A stretch of DNA of 64,000 nt from Vulcanimicrobiota bacterium (GTDB lineage: Bacteria > Vulcanimicrobiota > Vulcanimicrobiia > Vulcanimicrobiales > Vulcanimicrobiaceae): positions 824,390-888,389 of the forward strand of contig PLJL01000001.1 of NCBI GenBank assembly GCA_003140215.1, read 5' to 3'. Position numbers and translations under genes: made by a program. Positions 16,450 to 24,878 of this stretch are shown here, piece by piece. The notes under the pieces are model-generated. The model did no database searches. It was given only the letters and a program-made list of their open reading frames with translations, and was not told the DNA's origin. Positions within the stretch are counted from its first letter, which is position 1. The number at the start of each line of letters is the position of its first letter.

Positions 16450-16643
16450 AGCGTCTCTTTTCCGATGCCGCCGTGGAGCTGCTCGTCGATCTCGGCTTGG
16501 CAGCCGCCGTGTCCGCAGCCGCAGGTGATGATGGCTGGGTCGCGCCCGTCAGGCGAGTCGCAGTACGAACTGCACGTCGCATCCTTGAGCGCAACCTGGC
16601 ACAGGCAGGCAAGGTTGTCGCAGCGCTTCATGTCCTCGTTCAT
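16446..16643 (-). CDS. Cysteine-rich metallothionein-like protein
   Basis: 65 residues with eight cysteines and several histidines: C8, C13 and C15 (LACLC), C24 and C28 (CSSYC), then CGCGHGGC near 41-48. The order C-x4-C-x-C ... C-x3-C ... C-x-C-x4-C resembles bacterial SmtA/MT-like metal-thiolate proteins that sequester zinc, copper or cadmium in the cytoplasm. It starts 60 bases from the nitrile hydratase genes on the opposite strand, so a shared metal response is possible but unproven. Confidence 0.8.
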   Translation of the reverse strand: MNEDMKRCDNLACLCQVALKDATCSSYCDSPDGRDPAIITCGCGHGGCQAEIDEQLHGGIGKETL

Positions 16644-16703
16644 GCCTAACGTCTACCCCTGCGAGCAAGGCTCGACGCGCGCAACGATCCCAGGAAGGGC
16701 TCG

Positions 16704-16979
16704 GTGAGCAAGATCCACGACATCGGCGGCTTACACGGGTTCGGCGAGCTCGCGATCGAGAGCGACGAGCCTCCGTTTCACCACGAGTGGGAGGCGCGCG
16801 TCTTCGGCATCAACCGCATCTTGCTGGGCGCCGGTTGCTACACGCTCGACGAGTTTCGCGACGCCATCGAACGGATGCCGCCCGCACACTATTTGGCGGC
16901 GTCGTACTACGAGCGCTGGCTGCACGCAATCGAAACGCTCGTCGCGGCCAAGGGAGTGCTCGATGTACGCGGTGGGTGA
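16704..16979 (+). CDS. Nitrile hydratase beta subunit, N-terminal half (split)
   Basis: 91 residues, GTG start at 16704 with AGGAAG upstream. It corresponds to the helical N-terminal part of nitrile hydratase beta: IHDIGGLHGFG, then HEWEARVFGINRILL, DEFRDAIERMPPAHYLAASY and YERWLHAIETLVAAKGVL. In ordinary nitrile hydratase this continues into the SH3-like C-terminal domain; here a stop codon ends it and the next gene begins inside its last 17 bases. The same split occurs in thiocyanate hydrolase and in the three-subunit toyocamycin nitrile hydratase. Confidence 0.9.
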   Translation: MSKIHDIGGLHGFGELAIESDEPPFHHEWEARVFGINRILLGAGCYTLDEFRDAIERMPPAHYLAASYYERWLHAIETLVAAKGVLDVRGG

Positions 16980-17232
16980 CGCGGTCCGCACGCGGGTGAT
17001 GAACCCCGCCGGACACACGCGCCTGCCGGTCTACGTGCGCGGACGTCCCGGCCGCATCGAGCACGTGCTGGGCGCGCTTCCGTTCCCCGACGCGCGCGCC
17101 GCCGGTGTCGCCGGCGCGATGCAGACCGCGTATACCGTGCGCTTCGCGAGCGCGGATCTCTGGGGCGTCGATGGGGATCCAGGCGCCGGCGTCTGCGCCG
17201 ATCTGTTCGAATCCTATCTGGAGATGCGATGA
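16963..17232 (+). CDS. Nitrile hydratase beta subunit, C-terminal half (split)
   Basis: 89 residues. It matches the SH3-like C-terminal domain of nitrile hydratase beta: GDAVRTRVMNPAGHTRLPVY, VRGRPGRIEHVLG, then YTVRFASADLWG and the closing LFESYLEMR. It overlaps the upstream half by 17 bases in another frame and the alpha subunit by four bases (ATGA), so the three polypeptides should be made in equal amounts. The separate start codon and intact family ends argue for a natural split rather than a sequencing frameshift. Confidence 0.9.
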   Translation: MYAVGDAVRTRVMNPAGHTRLPVYVRGRPGRIEHVLGALPFPDARAAGVAGAMQTAYTVRFASADLWGVDGDPGAGVCADLFESYLEMR

Positions 17233-17819
17233 GCCACGTGCACGCGACGTCGGGGAGCGCGGCGAACCGCGTGAAATCGCTCGTCGCGGCGTTGGAGGGA
17301 GCCGGGCTGCTGACCGAGCAGCGGCTCGATGACGCCGTCGCGTCGTTCCTGGGCCGGGCGCAGCCCGCGACCGGAGCTCGCGTCGTCGCACGTGCCTGGG
17401 TCGAGGCCGGCTTTCGCGGTCGTCTGCTCGACGACGCCAACGCCGCCGTCGCCGAGCTGGGCATCGACCTGACGCATTGGGCTCCGGTCAAGCTGCGCGC
17501 GGTCGCGAACGAGCCCGGCCGGCACAACCTCATCGTGTGCACGCTCTGCTCGTGCTATCCGCTCGCGCTGCTGGGTCCGTCGCCGGCCTGGTATAAGAGC
17601 GAGGCATACCGTTCCCGCGCGGTTCGCGATCCGCGCAGCATCCTGGCCGAGTTCGGGACGCAGCTCGCTCCGGGCGTCGAGATCACGGTGTGGGATAGCA
17701 CGGCCGAAGTGCGCTACCTGGTGCTGCCGGAGCGCCCCGCGGGCACCGCGGGCGCGCGTGAGGACGAGTTGGCCGCGCTGGTGACGCGCGACGGCCTCAT
17801 CGGCACGGCATTGGTATAG
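17229..17819 (+). CDS. nthA: Nitrile hydratase alpha subunit (cobalt-type motif)
   Basis: 196 residues. The metal-binding claw is VCTLCSC with C104, C107 and C109; threonine after the first cysteine is the signature of the Co(III) enzymes, iron types having serine. The two claw cysteines are expected to be oxidised to sulfinic and sulfenic acid. Other family elements are WVEAGFRGRLLDDANAAVAE and PSPAWYKSEAYRSR. The enzyme hydrates nitriles to amides in the cytoplasm; the three-subunit form equally fits thiocyanate hydrolase, whose gamma subunit is homologous. No separate activator gene follows. Confidence 0.92.
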   Translation: MSHVHATSGSAANRVKSLVAALEGAGLLTEQRLDDAVASFLGRAQPATGARVVARAWVEAGFRGRLLDDANAAVAELGIDLTHWAPVKLRAVANEPGRHNLIVCTLCSCYPLALLGPSPAWYKSEAYRSRAVRDPRSILAEFGTQLAPGVEITVWDSTAEVRYLVLPERPAGTAGAREDELAALVTRDGLIGTALV

Positions 17820-17864
17820 GCGCGCCCGACAGGTTCGCTTCGCCGCTCGCGGTACTCTAGGCGC

Positions 17865-19037
17865 ATGGCTGAAGCCTACATCGTCGGCGCCGTGCGGACC
17901 GCCGGCGGTCGCAAAGGCGGGAAGTTGGCGGAGTGGCATCCCGCCGACCTCGCGGGGCACGTGCTCGATGCGCTGCTCGAACGTACCGGCACCGATCCCG
18001 AGGCTGTCGAAGACGTCATCCTGGGCTGCGTCGTGCAGATCGGCCAGCAGGCGGTCAACGTCGCGCGCAACGCCGTCCTGGCGTCGCGACTCCCCCAGAG
18101 CGTGCCGGGAACGACGATCGACCGGCAGTGCGGATCGTCGCAGCAGGCGCTCCACTTCGCGGCGCAGGCGGTGATGTCGGGCGCGATGGACATCGTCATC
18201 GCGGGCGGCGTCGAGAGCATGAGCCGGGTCCCGATCGGTCTGTCCACCGCCTTGCCCGCGCAGAACGGTTTCGGCACGTACAAGAGCCCGGCCATGGAGG
18301 CAAAGTACCCGGGCGTGAAGTTCAGCCAGTTCACCGGCGCGGAGATGATGGCACGCAAGTACGATCTCTCACGCGAGCAGCTCGACGCGTACAGTTACGA
18401 CAGCCACCGCAAAGCGATCGCAGCGACCCAAGCCGGATCGTTCGCCGAAGAGATCGTTCCAGTCGACGTGTCGCTCGCCGACGGCACCACCGTTCGACAT
18501 GCGGTCGACGAGGGGATCCGATTCGACGCGAGCCTCGAAGCGATGCGGGCCGTAAAGCTGCTGCACGAAGACGGTCGCGTCACCGCCGCGAGCTCGAGCC
18601 AGATCTGCGACGGCGCCTCGGCCTGCCTGGTCGTCAACGAGCGTGGGCTCGCGTCGCTGGGCGTCACGCCACGCGCGCGCATCCACCACATGAGCGTGAT
18701 GGGCCACGATCCGGTGATCATGCTCGAAGCCCCGATCCCCGCGACCCAACGCGCGCTGCGCAAGGCGGGGATGACGATCGACGACATCGACCTGTTCGAA
18801 GTGAACGAGGCGTTCGCGCCCGTCCCGCTGGCGTGGCTGCGCGAGACCGGCGCCGACCCCGCCAAGCTCAACGTCCACGGCGGCGCGATCGCGCTGGGGC
18901 ATCCGCTGGGAAGTTCCGGGACGAAGCTGATGACGACGCTGCTGCACGCGCTCGAACGCCGCGGCGGGCGGTACGGCCTCCAGACGATGTGCGAAGGCGG
19001 CGGCCTGGCGAACGTCACCATCATCGAGCGGCTCTGA
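17865..19037 (+). CDS. Thiolase (acetyl-CoA C-acyltransferase family)
   Basis: 390 residues, normal thiolase length. The nucleophile C89 lies in IDRQCGSSQQALHFAAQA, the catalytic His in GGAIALGHPLGSSG, and the second Cys, C376, in CEGGGLANVTIIERL. The HPLGSSG and RQCGSSQQ variants are common in 3-ketoacyl-CoA thiolases acting on longer or branched substrates (steroid or fatty acid catabolism) rather than acetoacetyl-CoA synthesis. It heads a three-gene run with an SDR and a CaiB-type protein, suggesting degradation of a branched acyl-CoA. Confidence 0.92.
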   Translation: MAEAYIVGAVRTAGGRKGGKLAEWHPADLAGHVLDALLERTGTDPEAVEDVILGCVVQIGQQAVNVARNAVLASRLPQSVPGTTIDRQCGSSQQALHFAAQAVMSGAMDIVIAGGVESMSRVPIGLSTALPAQNGFGTYKSPAMEAKYPGVKFSQFTGAEMMARKYDLSREQLDAYSYDSHRKAIAATQAGSFAEEIVPVDVSLADGTTVRHAVDEGIRFDASLEAMRAVKLLHEDGRVTAASSSQICDGASACLVVNERGLASLGVTPRARIHHMSVMGHDPVIMLEAPIPATQRALRKAGMTIDDIDLFEVNEAFAPVPLAWLRETGADPAKLNVHGGAIALGHPLGSSGTKLMTTLLHALERRGGRYGLQTMCEGGGLANVTIIERL

Positions 19038-19039
19038 CG

Positions 19040-19825
19040 ATGCAGCTCGATGCGGGTCTCTCCGCCGTCGTCACCGGCGGCGCTTCGGGACTCGGACTGG
19101 CCACGGCGCGAGCGCTGCGTGCGCGCGGCGTGAAGGTCGCACTCTTCGACGTCAACGCCGCGGCGGGCGAGCCGGTCGCGCGCGAGTTGGGCTGCGTCTT
19201 CTGCGCCGTCGACGTCACCTCCGATGCGCAAGTCGACGCGGCGTTCGCGAAGGCGCGCGCGGCCAACGGTCAGGAGCGGATCTTGGTGAACTGCGCCGGC
19301 ACCGGCAACGCGTTCAAGACCGCCGGGCGCAACAAGCAGACCGGCGCGATCGGGCACTTCCCGGTCGACGCGTTCGAACGCATCATCCAGATCAACTTGA
19401 TCGGAACCTTCCGCTGCATCGCCAAGTCGGCGGCGGGGATGCTGACCCTCGAACCGCTCGGCCCGGACGCGGAACGCGGCGCGATCGTCAACACCGCATC
19501 GGTCGCGGCGACCGACGGCCAGATGGGTCAAGCGGCCTATTCGGCCTCTAAAGCCGGCATCGTCGGGCTGACGCTGCCGGTCGCGCGCGACTTGATGAGC
19601 GAAGGGATTCGGGTCAACACGATCCTGCCCGGCATCTTCGACACACCGCTGCTCGGAGCGCTGCCCGAGAACGTGAAGAGCGCGCTGGCCGCATCGGTGC
19701 CGTTTCCCAAACGCCTGGGCAACCCCGACGACTTTGCCTCGCTGGCGTTGGAGATGATAACCAACGGCTACTTCAACGGCGAGCACGTCCGGCTCGACGG
19801 CGCGATCCGCATGGCGCCGCGCTGA
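19040..19825 (+). CDS. SDR, 3-hydroxyacyl-CoA dehydrogenase type (HSD10-like)
   Basis: 261 residues from the ATG at 19040, two bases after the thiolase stop. The Rossmann motif is VTGGASGLGLATA, the structural NAG motif reads NCAGTGNA, the active-site Ser is in NTASVAATDG, and Tyr/Lys in AYSASKAG. The long insert before the catalytic Ser (LEPLGPDAERGAIVNT) is typical of type II 3-hydroxyacyl-CoA dehydrogenases (HSD17B10), which oxidise branched 3-hydroxyacyl-CoAs. The partner thiolase would then cleave the product. The upstream open extension from 17933 is shadow of the thiolase. Confidence 0.9.
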   Translation: MQLDAGLSAVVTGGASGLGLATARALRARGVKVALFDVNAAAGEPVARELGCVFCAVDVTSDAQVDAAFAKARAANGQERILVNCAGTGNAFKTAGRNKQTGAIGHFPVDAFERIIQINLIGTFRCIAKSAAGMLTLEPLGPDAERGAIVNTASVAATDGQMGQAAYSASKAGIVGLTLPVARDLMSEGIRVNTILPGIFDTPLLGALPENVKSALAASVPFPKRLGNPDDFASLALEMITNGYFNGEHVRLDGAIRMAPR

Positions 19826-19829
19826 GCCG

Positions 19830-20921
19830 ATGAGCGGGCCGCTCGACGGCGTTCGCATCCTCGAATTCGCCGGCATCGGCCCGGCGCCGTTCTGCGCGAT
19901 GCTGCTCGCCGACTTGGGCGCCGACGTCGTGCGCGTCGACCGCGACGACGACCCGGCCGCGCCCAACGAGGTGACCCGGCGCGGCCGAACGTCGGTGGTG
20001 CTCGACCTCAAAGCGCCCGGCGACATCGCGTTCGCGCTGGCGGCGATCGACTGCGCCGACGTGCTCATCGAAGGCTTTCGTCCCGGCGTCATGGAGCGGC
20101 TCGGCCTGGGCCCCGACGAGGCGTTGCGCCGCAACTCGCGGCTGGTCTACGGCCGCATGACCGGCTGGGGACAAAGCGGGCCGCTCGCGCACGCGGCGGG
20201 GCACGACCTCACCTACATCGCGCTCACCGGTGCGCTCGCCGCGATGGGGCCGCCCGACGCGCCGCCGGCGCCGCCGCTCAACCTCGTCGGCGATTTCGGC
20301 GGCGGCGCGCTCTATCTCGCACTGGGGATCGCGGCGGCGCTCTACGAGCGCGAACGATCCGGCCGCGGTCAAGTGATCGACGCGGCGATCGTCGACGGCA
20401 CCGCGTCGCTGATGGCGTTCTTCAACGGCGCTGCGGCGAGCGGGCTCATCTCGCTCGAGCGCGGCCGCAACCTGCTCGGCGGCGCCGCTCCGAACTACCG
20501 CTGTTACGAATGCGCCGACGGCCGCTACGTCGCGGTCGGCGCGCTCGAGCCGAAGTTCAACGCGATCCTGCTGCAGCGGCTCGGGGTCGACGCACACCAA
20601 GAGCCCGATTGGGCGACGCAGTCGCGCACGCTGGCGGCGGTCTTCAAGCAACGCCCGCGCGACGAGTGGGCCGCCATGTTCGAAGGGACCGACGCGTGCG
20701 TCGCTCCGGTCCTCGCGCTGAGCGAGGCGCCCGAGCACCCGCACCTCCGCGCGCGCGGCGTCTACGTCGAACAGGACGGCGTGGTGGGTCCGGCGCCGGC
20801 GCCCCGCTTCTCGCGCACCCCCGGCGCCGTGCAACGCGGCGCGCCGCAACGCGGCGAAGGCGGGCGTGAAGCCCTGCGGCGCTGGGGCGTTACGTTGCCG
20901 TCGCCGGCGCAACCCCGCTGA
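19830..20921 (+). CDS. CaiB/BaiF CoA-transferase family, alpha-methylacyl-CoA racemase-like
   Basis: 363 residues, the length of alpha-methylacyl-CoA racemase and shorter than formyl-CoA transferases. Start MSGPLDGVRILEFAGIGPAP, then MLLADLGADVVRVDR and the acid-containing GHDLTYIALTGAL that in racemases carries the catalytic Asp after His. Racemases epimerise 2-methylacyl-CoA so that beta-oxidation can proceed, which suits the thiolase and HSD10-like SDR upstream. The stop overlaps that of the convergent gene by 32 bases. Confidence 0.88.
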   Translation: MSGPLDGVRILEFAGIGPAPFCAMLLADLGADVVRVDRDDDPAAPNEVTRRGRTSVVLDLKAPGDIAFALAAIDCADVLIEGFRPGVMERLGLGPDEALRRNSRLVYGRMTGWGQSGPLAHAAGHDLTYIALTGALAAMGPPDAPPAPPLNLVGDFGGGALYLALGIAAALYERERSGRGQVIDAAIVDGTASLMAFFNGAAASGLISLERGRNLLGGAAPNYRCYECADGRYVAVGALEPKFNAILLQRLGVDAHQEPDWATQSRTLAAVFKQRPRDEWAAMFEGTDACVAPVLALSEAPEHPHLRARGVYVEQDGVVGPAPAPRFSRTPGAVQRGAPQRGEGGREALRRWGVTLPSPAQPR

Positions 20922-21177
20922 GCAGTTGCGCCACCTCGAGCGCGATCGCCGGGAGATCCTCGGTTACCAGGTGGGTACTCTGCGTGAGGGTCTCGTCGCC
21001 GCGGCCGGAGATGATCACCATCTGCATCGTGGTCACGACCTCGACGCGCACCCAACGGTCGCCGAGCCGCCAGATCGGATCGGCGCGATCGCTCCAGCCC
21101 ACGACGAGCTCGCCCTCGCCGACCACCAGCGTCGGAACGAGCTCGCGTAGGCTGGCGTAGAGGTCACGCGTCCGCAT
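20890..21177 (-). CDS. Small conserved-looking protein, unknown function
   Basis: 95 residues from the ATG at 21177. The open frame continues upstream to 21510 but there runs through the FecR gene on the same strand in another frame, so a longer form is unlikely. The sequence LYASLRELVPTLVVGEGELV then WRLGDRWVRVEVVTTMQMVI alternates strands and helices like a small cytoplasmic fold. No family recognised. It converges with the CoA-transferase. Confidence 0.55.
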   Translation of the reverse strand: MRTRDLYASLRELVPTLVVGEGELVVGWSDRADPIWRLGDRWVRVEVVTTMQMVIISGRGDETLTQSTHLVTEDLPAIALEVAQLLSGVAPATAT

Positions 21178-21226
21178 CGCGGACTGATCCGCCGAAACTC
21201 GCGCGAGACCTTGCCCGCCGGAACGG

Positions 21227-23080
21227 TCAGGGCCGGTGGTGGTGTTCTGCCGGCGCGCGCTCGGTGTGTGGCGGGGTGGTGTGCGGTTGGGTTGCCGGTA
21301 CGGCCCGCTCGTGATGCGGCTGTTCGGCGGGTGCGTGGTAAACGGGCGCCTCGCGCGTGCTGCGCGGGACGTCGTTCGCCCGCACCGCGTCGTTCGAGCG
21401 CTCGGCAGCACCGTGCGACCGCGGTGCGGCGGCATCGAAGCGGCTCCACGGCGACACCGGGTGGGCGGACTCGGTGCCCGTCGCCGGCAACGTCGAGGTC
21501 GCGCGTGCATGCACCACGGGGACGCCGCGGCTCTGACCGAAGCGCGACCACGGGTCGGTCGCGGGATGCGTGACCGTGGTGCCTTCGATGACCTCGACGG
21601 TCCGGTGGCCGATCACTTCGCTCGCCCCGAACGCGGCGTGCGTCACCTGCGCGACCGCGCTGCGCTGTTGTTGGAACGGCACGCGCACGACCGGCGCCGA
21701 TTCGCCGGCGAAGTGACGTTGCAGACCCGGCCGCAGCGCCAGCTCCGTCCCCACCGGTCGATCGCTGAAGCGCAGGTTCTCGGTGCCGGGGACGACGCGC
21801 AGCGGACCGCGCACGACCGTGACCGAGCCCAATTGCGACGACGCGATCGGCCGCCCGCGCTCGAAACTTCCTTGCGCGAAGCGCTGGTACGGCAGATACG
21901 AAACGCCGTTGTAGCGCGCGTTGCCGTAGTAGCGGGTGAACTGGCCGTGATTGAAGTGGCCGTAGTAGTTGTTGTTCACGTAGGTGATGTTGTTCACGAT
22001 CGTGGTGTTGCCGAAGCGCGGCCCCCACCACGGATAGTACGGCTCGAACGGGGCGAGCGGGACCCATGCGATGTTGCCGAACCCCAGGCCGAAGCCGTTG
22101 CCGAAGGTCAGAAACCCAACCAGCGCCGGACGCCACGCGACGTACGCGCGCTGCGGATACCAGCACCAGCCGTAGTGCGTGCTGTGGTACCAGCGCCCGT
22201 AGTGATACGGCGCCCAACCCCAAGGCTCGTAACCGATCCAGGTCCAGCCGAAGCCGTCCTCCCAAACCCAGCGACCGTCGCGATACGGCGCCCAGTTTGC
22301 CGCGGTCGCGTACGGCGCCCAGACCTGACCGTACGGCGCGTCGGTAACCCAATGCCCGTAGGTGTCGAGATCGTCGATCCCCGACATCCCGGTCGCGGTG
22401 TACCCCAGATTCGCCAGCGCGCGCACTTCGCCGCGGTCGCGCTCTTCGTTGAAACGGTCGAAGTCGTCGAGGGCGACGGTGGCGGCGGTCTCGATCGACG
22501 GACTCGCCGCGCTGCCCGATGCGATCAGCGTCGTGCCGGGGAGGAGCGCTTGCACCAGTTGCGGCGAGGTCACGTCGGCACGGCCCGAACGCACGGTAAC
22601 CTGCGTGCGCCCGTCCGTCCCGACGGTGACGCGATAGCTGCCGGCACTGCGCGGGACGACCGAAACCGAGGGGGTATCGATCTGTAGGCGGCCCTCTGCG
22701 CTGCGCAGCAGGCGTAGTTCCACGGTGCCCTCCGCGAGCGCAACCTCGCGGTTCGCCGTATCGAGGTGGGTGAACCGCATCTGCACGTTCGAGCTCAGCC
22801 GCAGCGCGGTCGTCGCGTCGAGCTGCAGCTCCGCGCGCGACGCGTCGCCGGTCGTCACGTAGTCGCCGCCCAGAATCGGCGCGTTGATCACCGCGCTGGT
22901 CTGGGTGGTCGCGTCGCCGCGTTGCACGGCGACCGACCCGCCGATGACGCTGATGCGGGCCACGCCGACCCCGGCGTTCGAGCCGTCGTCGGCGCGCGCG
23001 GCGAGGGGCGCGCCCAGGACGAGTGCCAGGGCGACGATCGCCCCGAGCGAGCAAGGAATCCGGGACGAGGATGATTGCAT
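21227..23080 (-). CDS. FecR-domain protein with DUF6600 region
   Basis: About 617 residues from the ATG at 23080, preceded by GGAGG with eight bases between. A signal peptide (IVALALVLGAPLAARA) is followed by a FecR-type jelly-roll at about 35-190 (GGSVAVQRGDATTQTSAVIN, LDATTALRLSSNVQMRF). Residues about 230-320 are the tryptophan/tyrosine-rich DUF6600 region (GRWVWEDGFGWTWIGYEPWG). The C-terminal 200 residues are low-complexity and His/Pro/Ala-rich, ending in a run of histidines. Likely periplasmic or surface, not a TonB-sigma regulator because it has no cytoplasmic part. Histidine clusters might bind metal. Confidence 0.85.
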   Translation of the reverse strand: MQSSSSRIPCSLGAIVALALVLGAPLAARADDGSNAGVGVARISVIGGSVAVQRGDATTQTSAVINAPILGGDYVTTGDASRAELQLDATTALRLSSNVQMRFTHLDTANREVALAEGTVELRLLRSAEGRLQIDTPSVSVVPRSAGSYRVTVGTDGRTQVTVRSGRADVTSPQLVQALLPGTTLIASGSAASPSIETAATVALDDFDRFNEERDRGEVRALANLGYTATGMSGIDDLDTYGHWVTDAPYGQVWAPYATAANWAPYRDGRWVWEDGFGWTWIGYEPWGWAPYHYGRWYHSTHYGWCWYPQRAYVAWRPALVGFLTFGNGFGLGFGNIAWVPLAPFEPYYPWWGPRFGNTTIVNNITYVNNNYYGHFNHGQFTRYYGNARYNGVSYLPYQRFAQGSFERGRPIASSQLGSVTVVRGPLRVVPGTENLRFSDRPVGTELALRPGLQRHFAGESAPVVRVPFQQQRSAVAQVTHAAFGASEVIGHRTVEVIEGTTVTHPATDPWSRFGQSRGVPVVHARATSTLPATGTESAHPVSPWSRFDAAAPRSHGAAERSNDAVRANDVPRSTREAPVYHAPAEQPHHERAVPATQPHTTPPHTERAPAEHHHRP

Positions 23081-23136
23081 GAACCGCCTCCGGAGGGTGG
23101 TGAACTTCAAACGGAACGAGCGCGGGGGAACGTTGC

Positions 23137-24819
23137 TTATCGCTCCAGGACGTAGGTCCCCGGTGCGGCCGCGACCGGGGCGTGTTCGGCGCTCCCCGGA
23201 CCCGGCGGCGCGGAGACCGTTTCGGCGGAGCGCTGCGCCAGCCACTCCGTCCAGTCGGGCCACCACGACCCCTCGTGCTTGGGGGCCGCGGCCAGCCAGG
23301 CGTCGGGATCGGGCGGGTTGGCGGTGCCGGACGGCGCGCCCCACCACACCGACTTCTTCTTGCCGGGCGGGCTGATGATCCCGGCGATGTGCCCCGAGGC
23401 GCCCAGCCGGAACGTCGTCGCGCCGCCGATCAACCGCGTCATGGCATAGACCGAGCGCCACGGCGCGATGTGGTCCTCCGACGTCGCGACGCAGTAGGTA
23501 TCGAGCCGTATGCGTCCCAGGTCGATCGGGACGCCGTCGACCTCGAGCGCGTCAGGCTTGGCCAGGTTGTTCTCGACGTACATCTGGCGCAGGTAGTACG
23601 AGTGGGTCGCGCGCGGGATGCGCGTCGCGTCGCTGTTCCAATAGAGCAGGTCGAAGGCCGGCGCGTCCTTGCCGAGCAGGTAACGATTCACCGCGACGTT
23701 CCAGATGAGATCGTTGGCGCGTAGCATGTTGAAGGTGTCCGCCATCTCGCGCCCGCTCAGCACGCCTTGCTCGTTCATCCGCTCTTCGATGTTCGCGAGC
23801 GCCTCGCCGGAGAGAAACGCCATGACCTCGCCGGGATCGGTGAAGTCGACCAGCGCCGCGAAGAAGGTGGCCGTGTTCACGAGCTTCTGCTCGGTCCGCG
23901 CCAGGTACGCCAAGGCCGTCGCCAGCAGCGTTCCGCCGATGCAGTACCCGATGGCGTCGACGTCGGTGCTGCCGGCGATCTCGGCCGCGACGCGCACGGC
24001 GGTGAGCGGGCCCAGCTTCACGTAGTCGGCCCAGGTCAGGTGCGCCAGCGACGCGTCGGGATTGCGCCAGGACACCACGAACGTGTTGCGCCCGGCATCG
24101 GTCGCATACTTGACGAAGCTGTTGGCCGGCTGCAAGTCGAGGATGTAGAACTTGTTGATCCAGGGCGGCACGATGACCAACGGGCGCGCATAGATCCGCT
24201 CTTGCGTGGGCGTGTACTGGATCAGCTCGATGAGCTCGTTGCGGAAGACGACCGCACCGGGAGTGGTCGCCACGTTGGTGCCGACCTCGAACGCGGCCGC
24301 ATCGACGAGCGCCGGCCGCCCGGCGTTGTCACGTTGATCGGCGATCACGTTCTGCAGGCCACGCTGGAAGTTCGCGCCGCCGCTGCGCATCGTCTCTTCG
24401 AGAACGTCGGGATTGAACCACGGCACGTTGGTCGGGCTCATCGCGTCGCAGAACTGCTTGGCGAAGAACTTCACCCGCTTACGCGTCGCATCGTCGACGC
24501 CTTCGGCCCGGTCGACCGAGTCCAGTACCGCCTTGGTCGCGAGCAGATAGCCCTGCTTGAGCGCGTCGAAGTACGGGTTCGACGTCCAGGCCGGGTTGCT
24601 GAAACGGCGGTCGGCCGGGTCGGGCACGACCACCGGCTCGCCGCCGGGCGGCTCTCCCTCCGCCGCGGCGTTCGCATCGCGCGCGATGACGCCGGCCAAC
24701 GACGTGCCCAGCTCGAGCTGCGTTTCGAGCAGCTTCCCGGGCGTCGTCATCATGGCGCGCCAGACTTCCATCGACATGGCGCCGACGCCGAGCGGATCGA
24801 ACGGGTTCTTGGCGCTCAT
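23137..24819 (-). CDS. phaC: Class I poly(3-hydroxyalkanoate) polymerase
   Basis: 560 residues, typical for class I PhaC. The lipase-box-like motif is GYCIGG with nucleophile C293, and the catalytic His is in LGASGHIAGIISPPGKKK. Other family marks are the N-terminal LLETQLELG helix, the PPWINKFYILDL strand and GSWWPDWTEWL near the C-terminus. The enzyme polymerises 3-hydroxyacyl-CoA on granule surfaces. No phaR, phaA or phaB lies beside it; the 3-hydroxybutyrate-dehydrogenase-like gene at 55.6 kb would serve the degradation side. Confidence 0.95.
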   Translation of the reverse strand: MSAKNPFDPLGVGAMSMEVWRAMMTTPGKLLETQLELGTSLAGVIARDANAAAEGEPPGGEPVVVPDPADRRFSNPAWTSNPYFDALKQGYLLATKAVLDSVDRAEGVDDATRKRVKFFAKQFCDAMSPTNVPWFNPDVLEETMRSGGANFQRGLQNVIADQRDNAGRPALVDAAAFEVGTNVATTPGAVVFRNELIELIQYTPTQERIYARPLVIVPPWINKFYILDLQPANSFVKYATDAGRNTFVVSWRNPDASLAHLTWADYVKLGPLTAVRVAAEIAGSTDVDAIGYCIGGTLLATALAYLARTEQKLVNTATFFAALVDFTDPGEVMAFLSGEALANIEERMNEQGVLSGREMADTFNMLRANDLIWNVAVNRYLLGKDAPAFDLLYWNSDATRIPRATHSYYLRQMYVENNLAKPDALEVDGVPIDLGRIRLDTYCVATSEDHIAPWRSVYAMTRLIGGATTFRLGASGHIAGIISPPGKKKSVWWGAPSGTANPPDPDAWLAAAPKHEGSWWPDWTEWLAQRSAETVSAPPGPGSAEHAPVAAAPGTYVLER

Positions 24820-24878
24820 ACAGGGCCTGCGTAGTTCTACGGACGCCGCCGCCGCCCCCTAGCCGTTACCGTAGGTTC

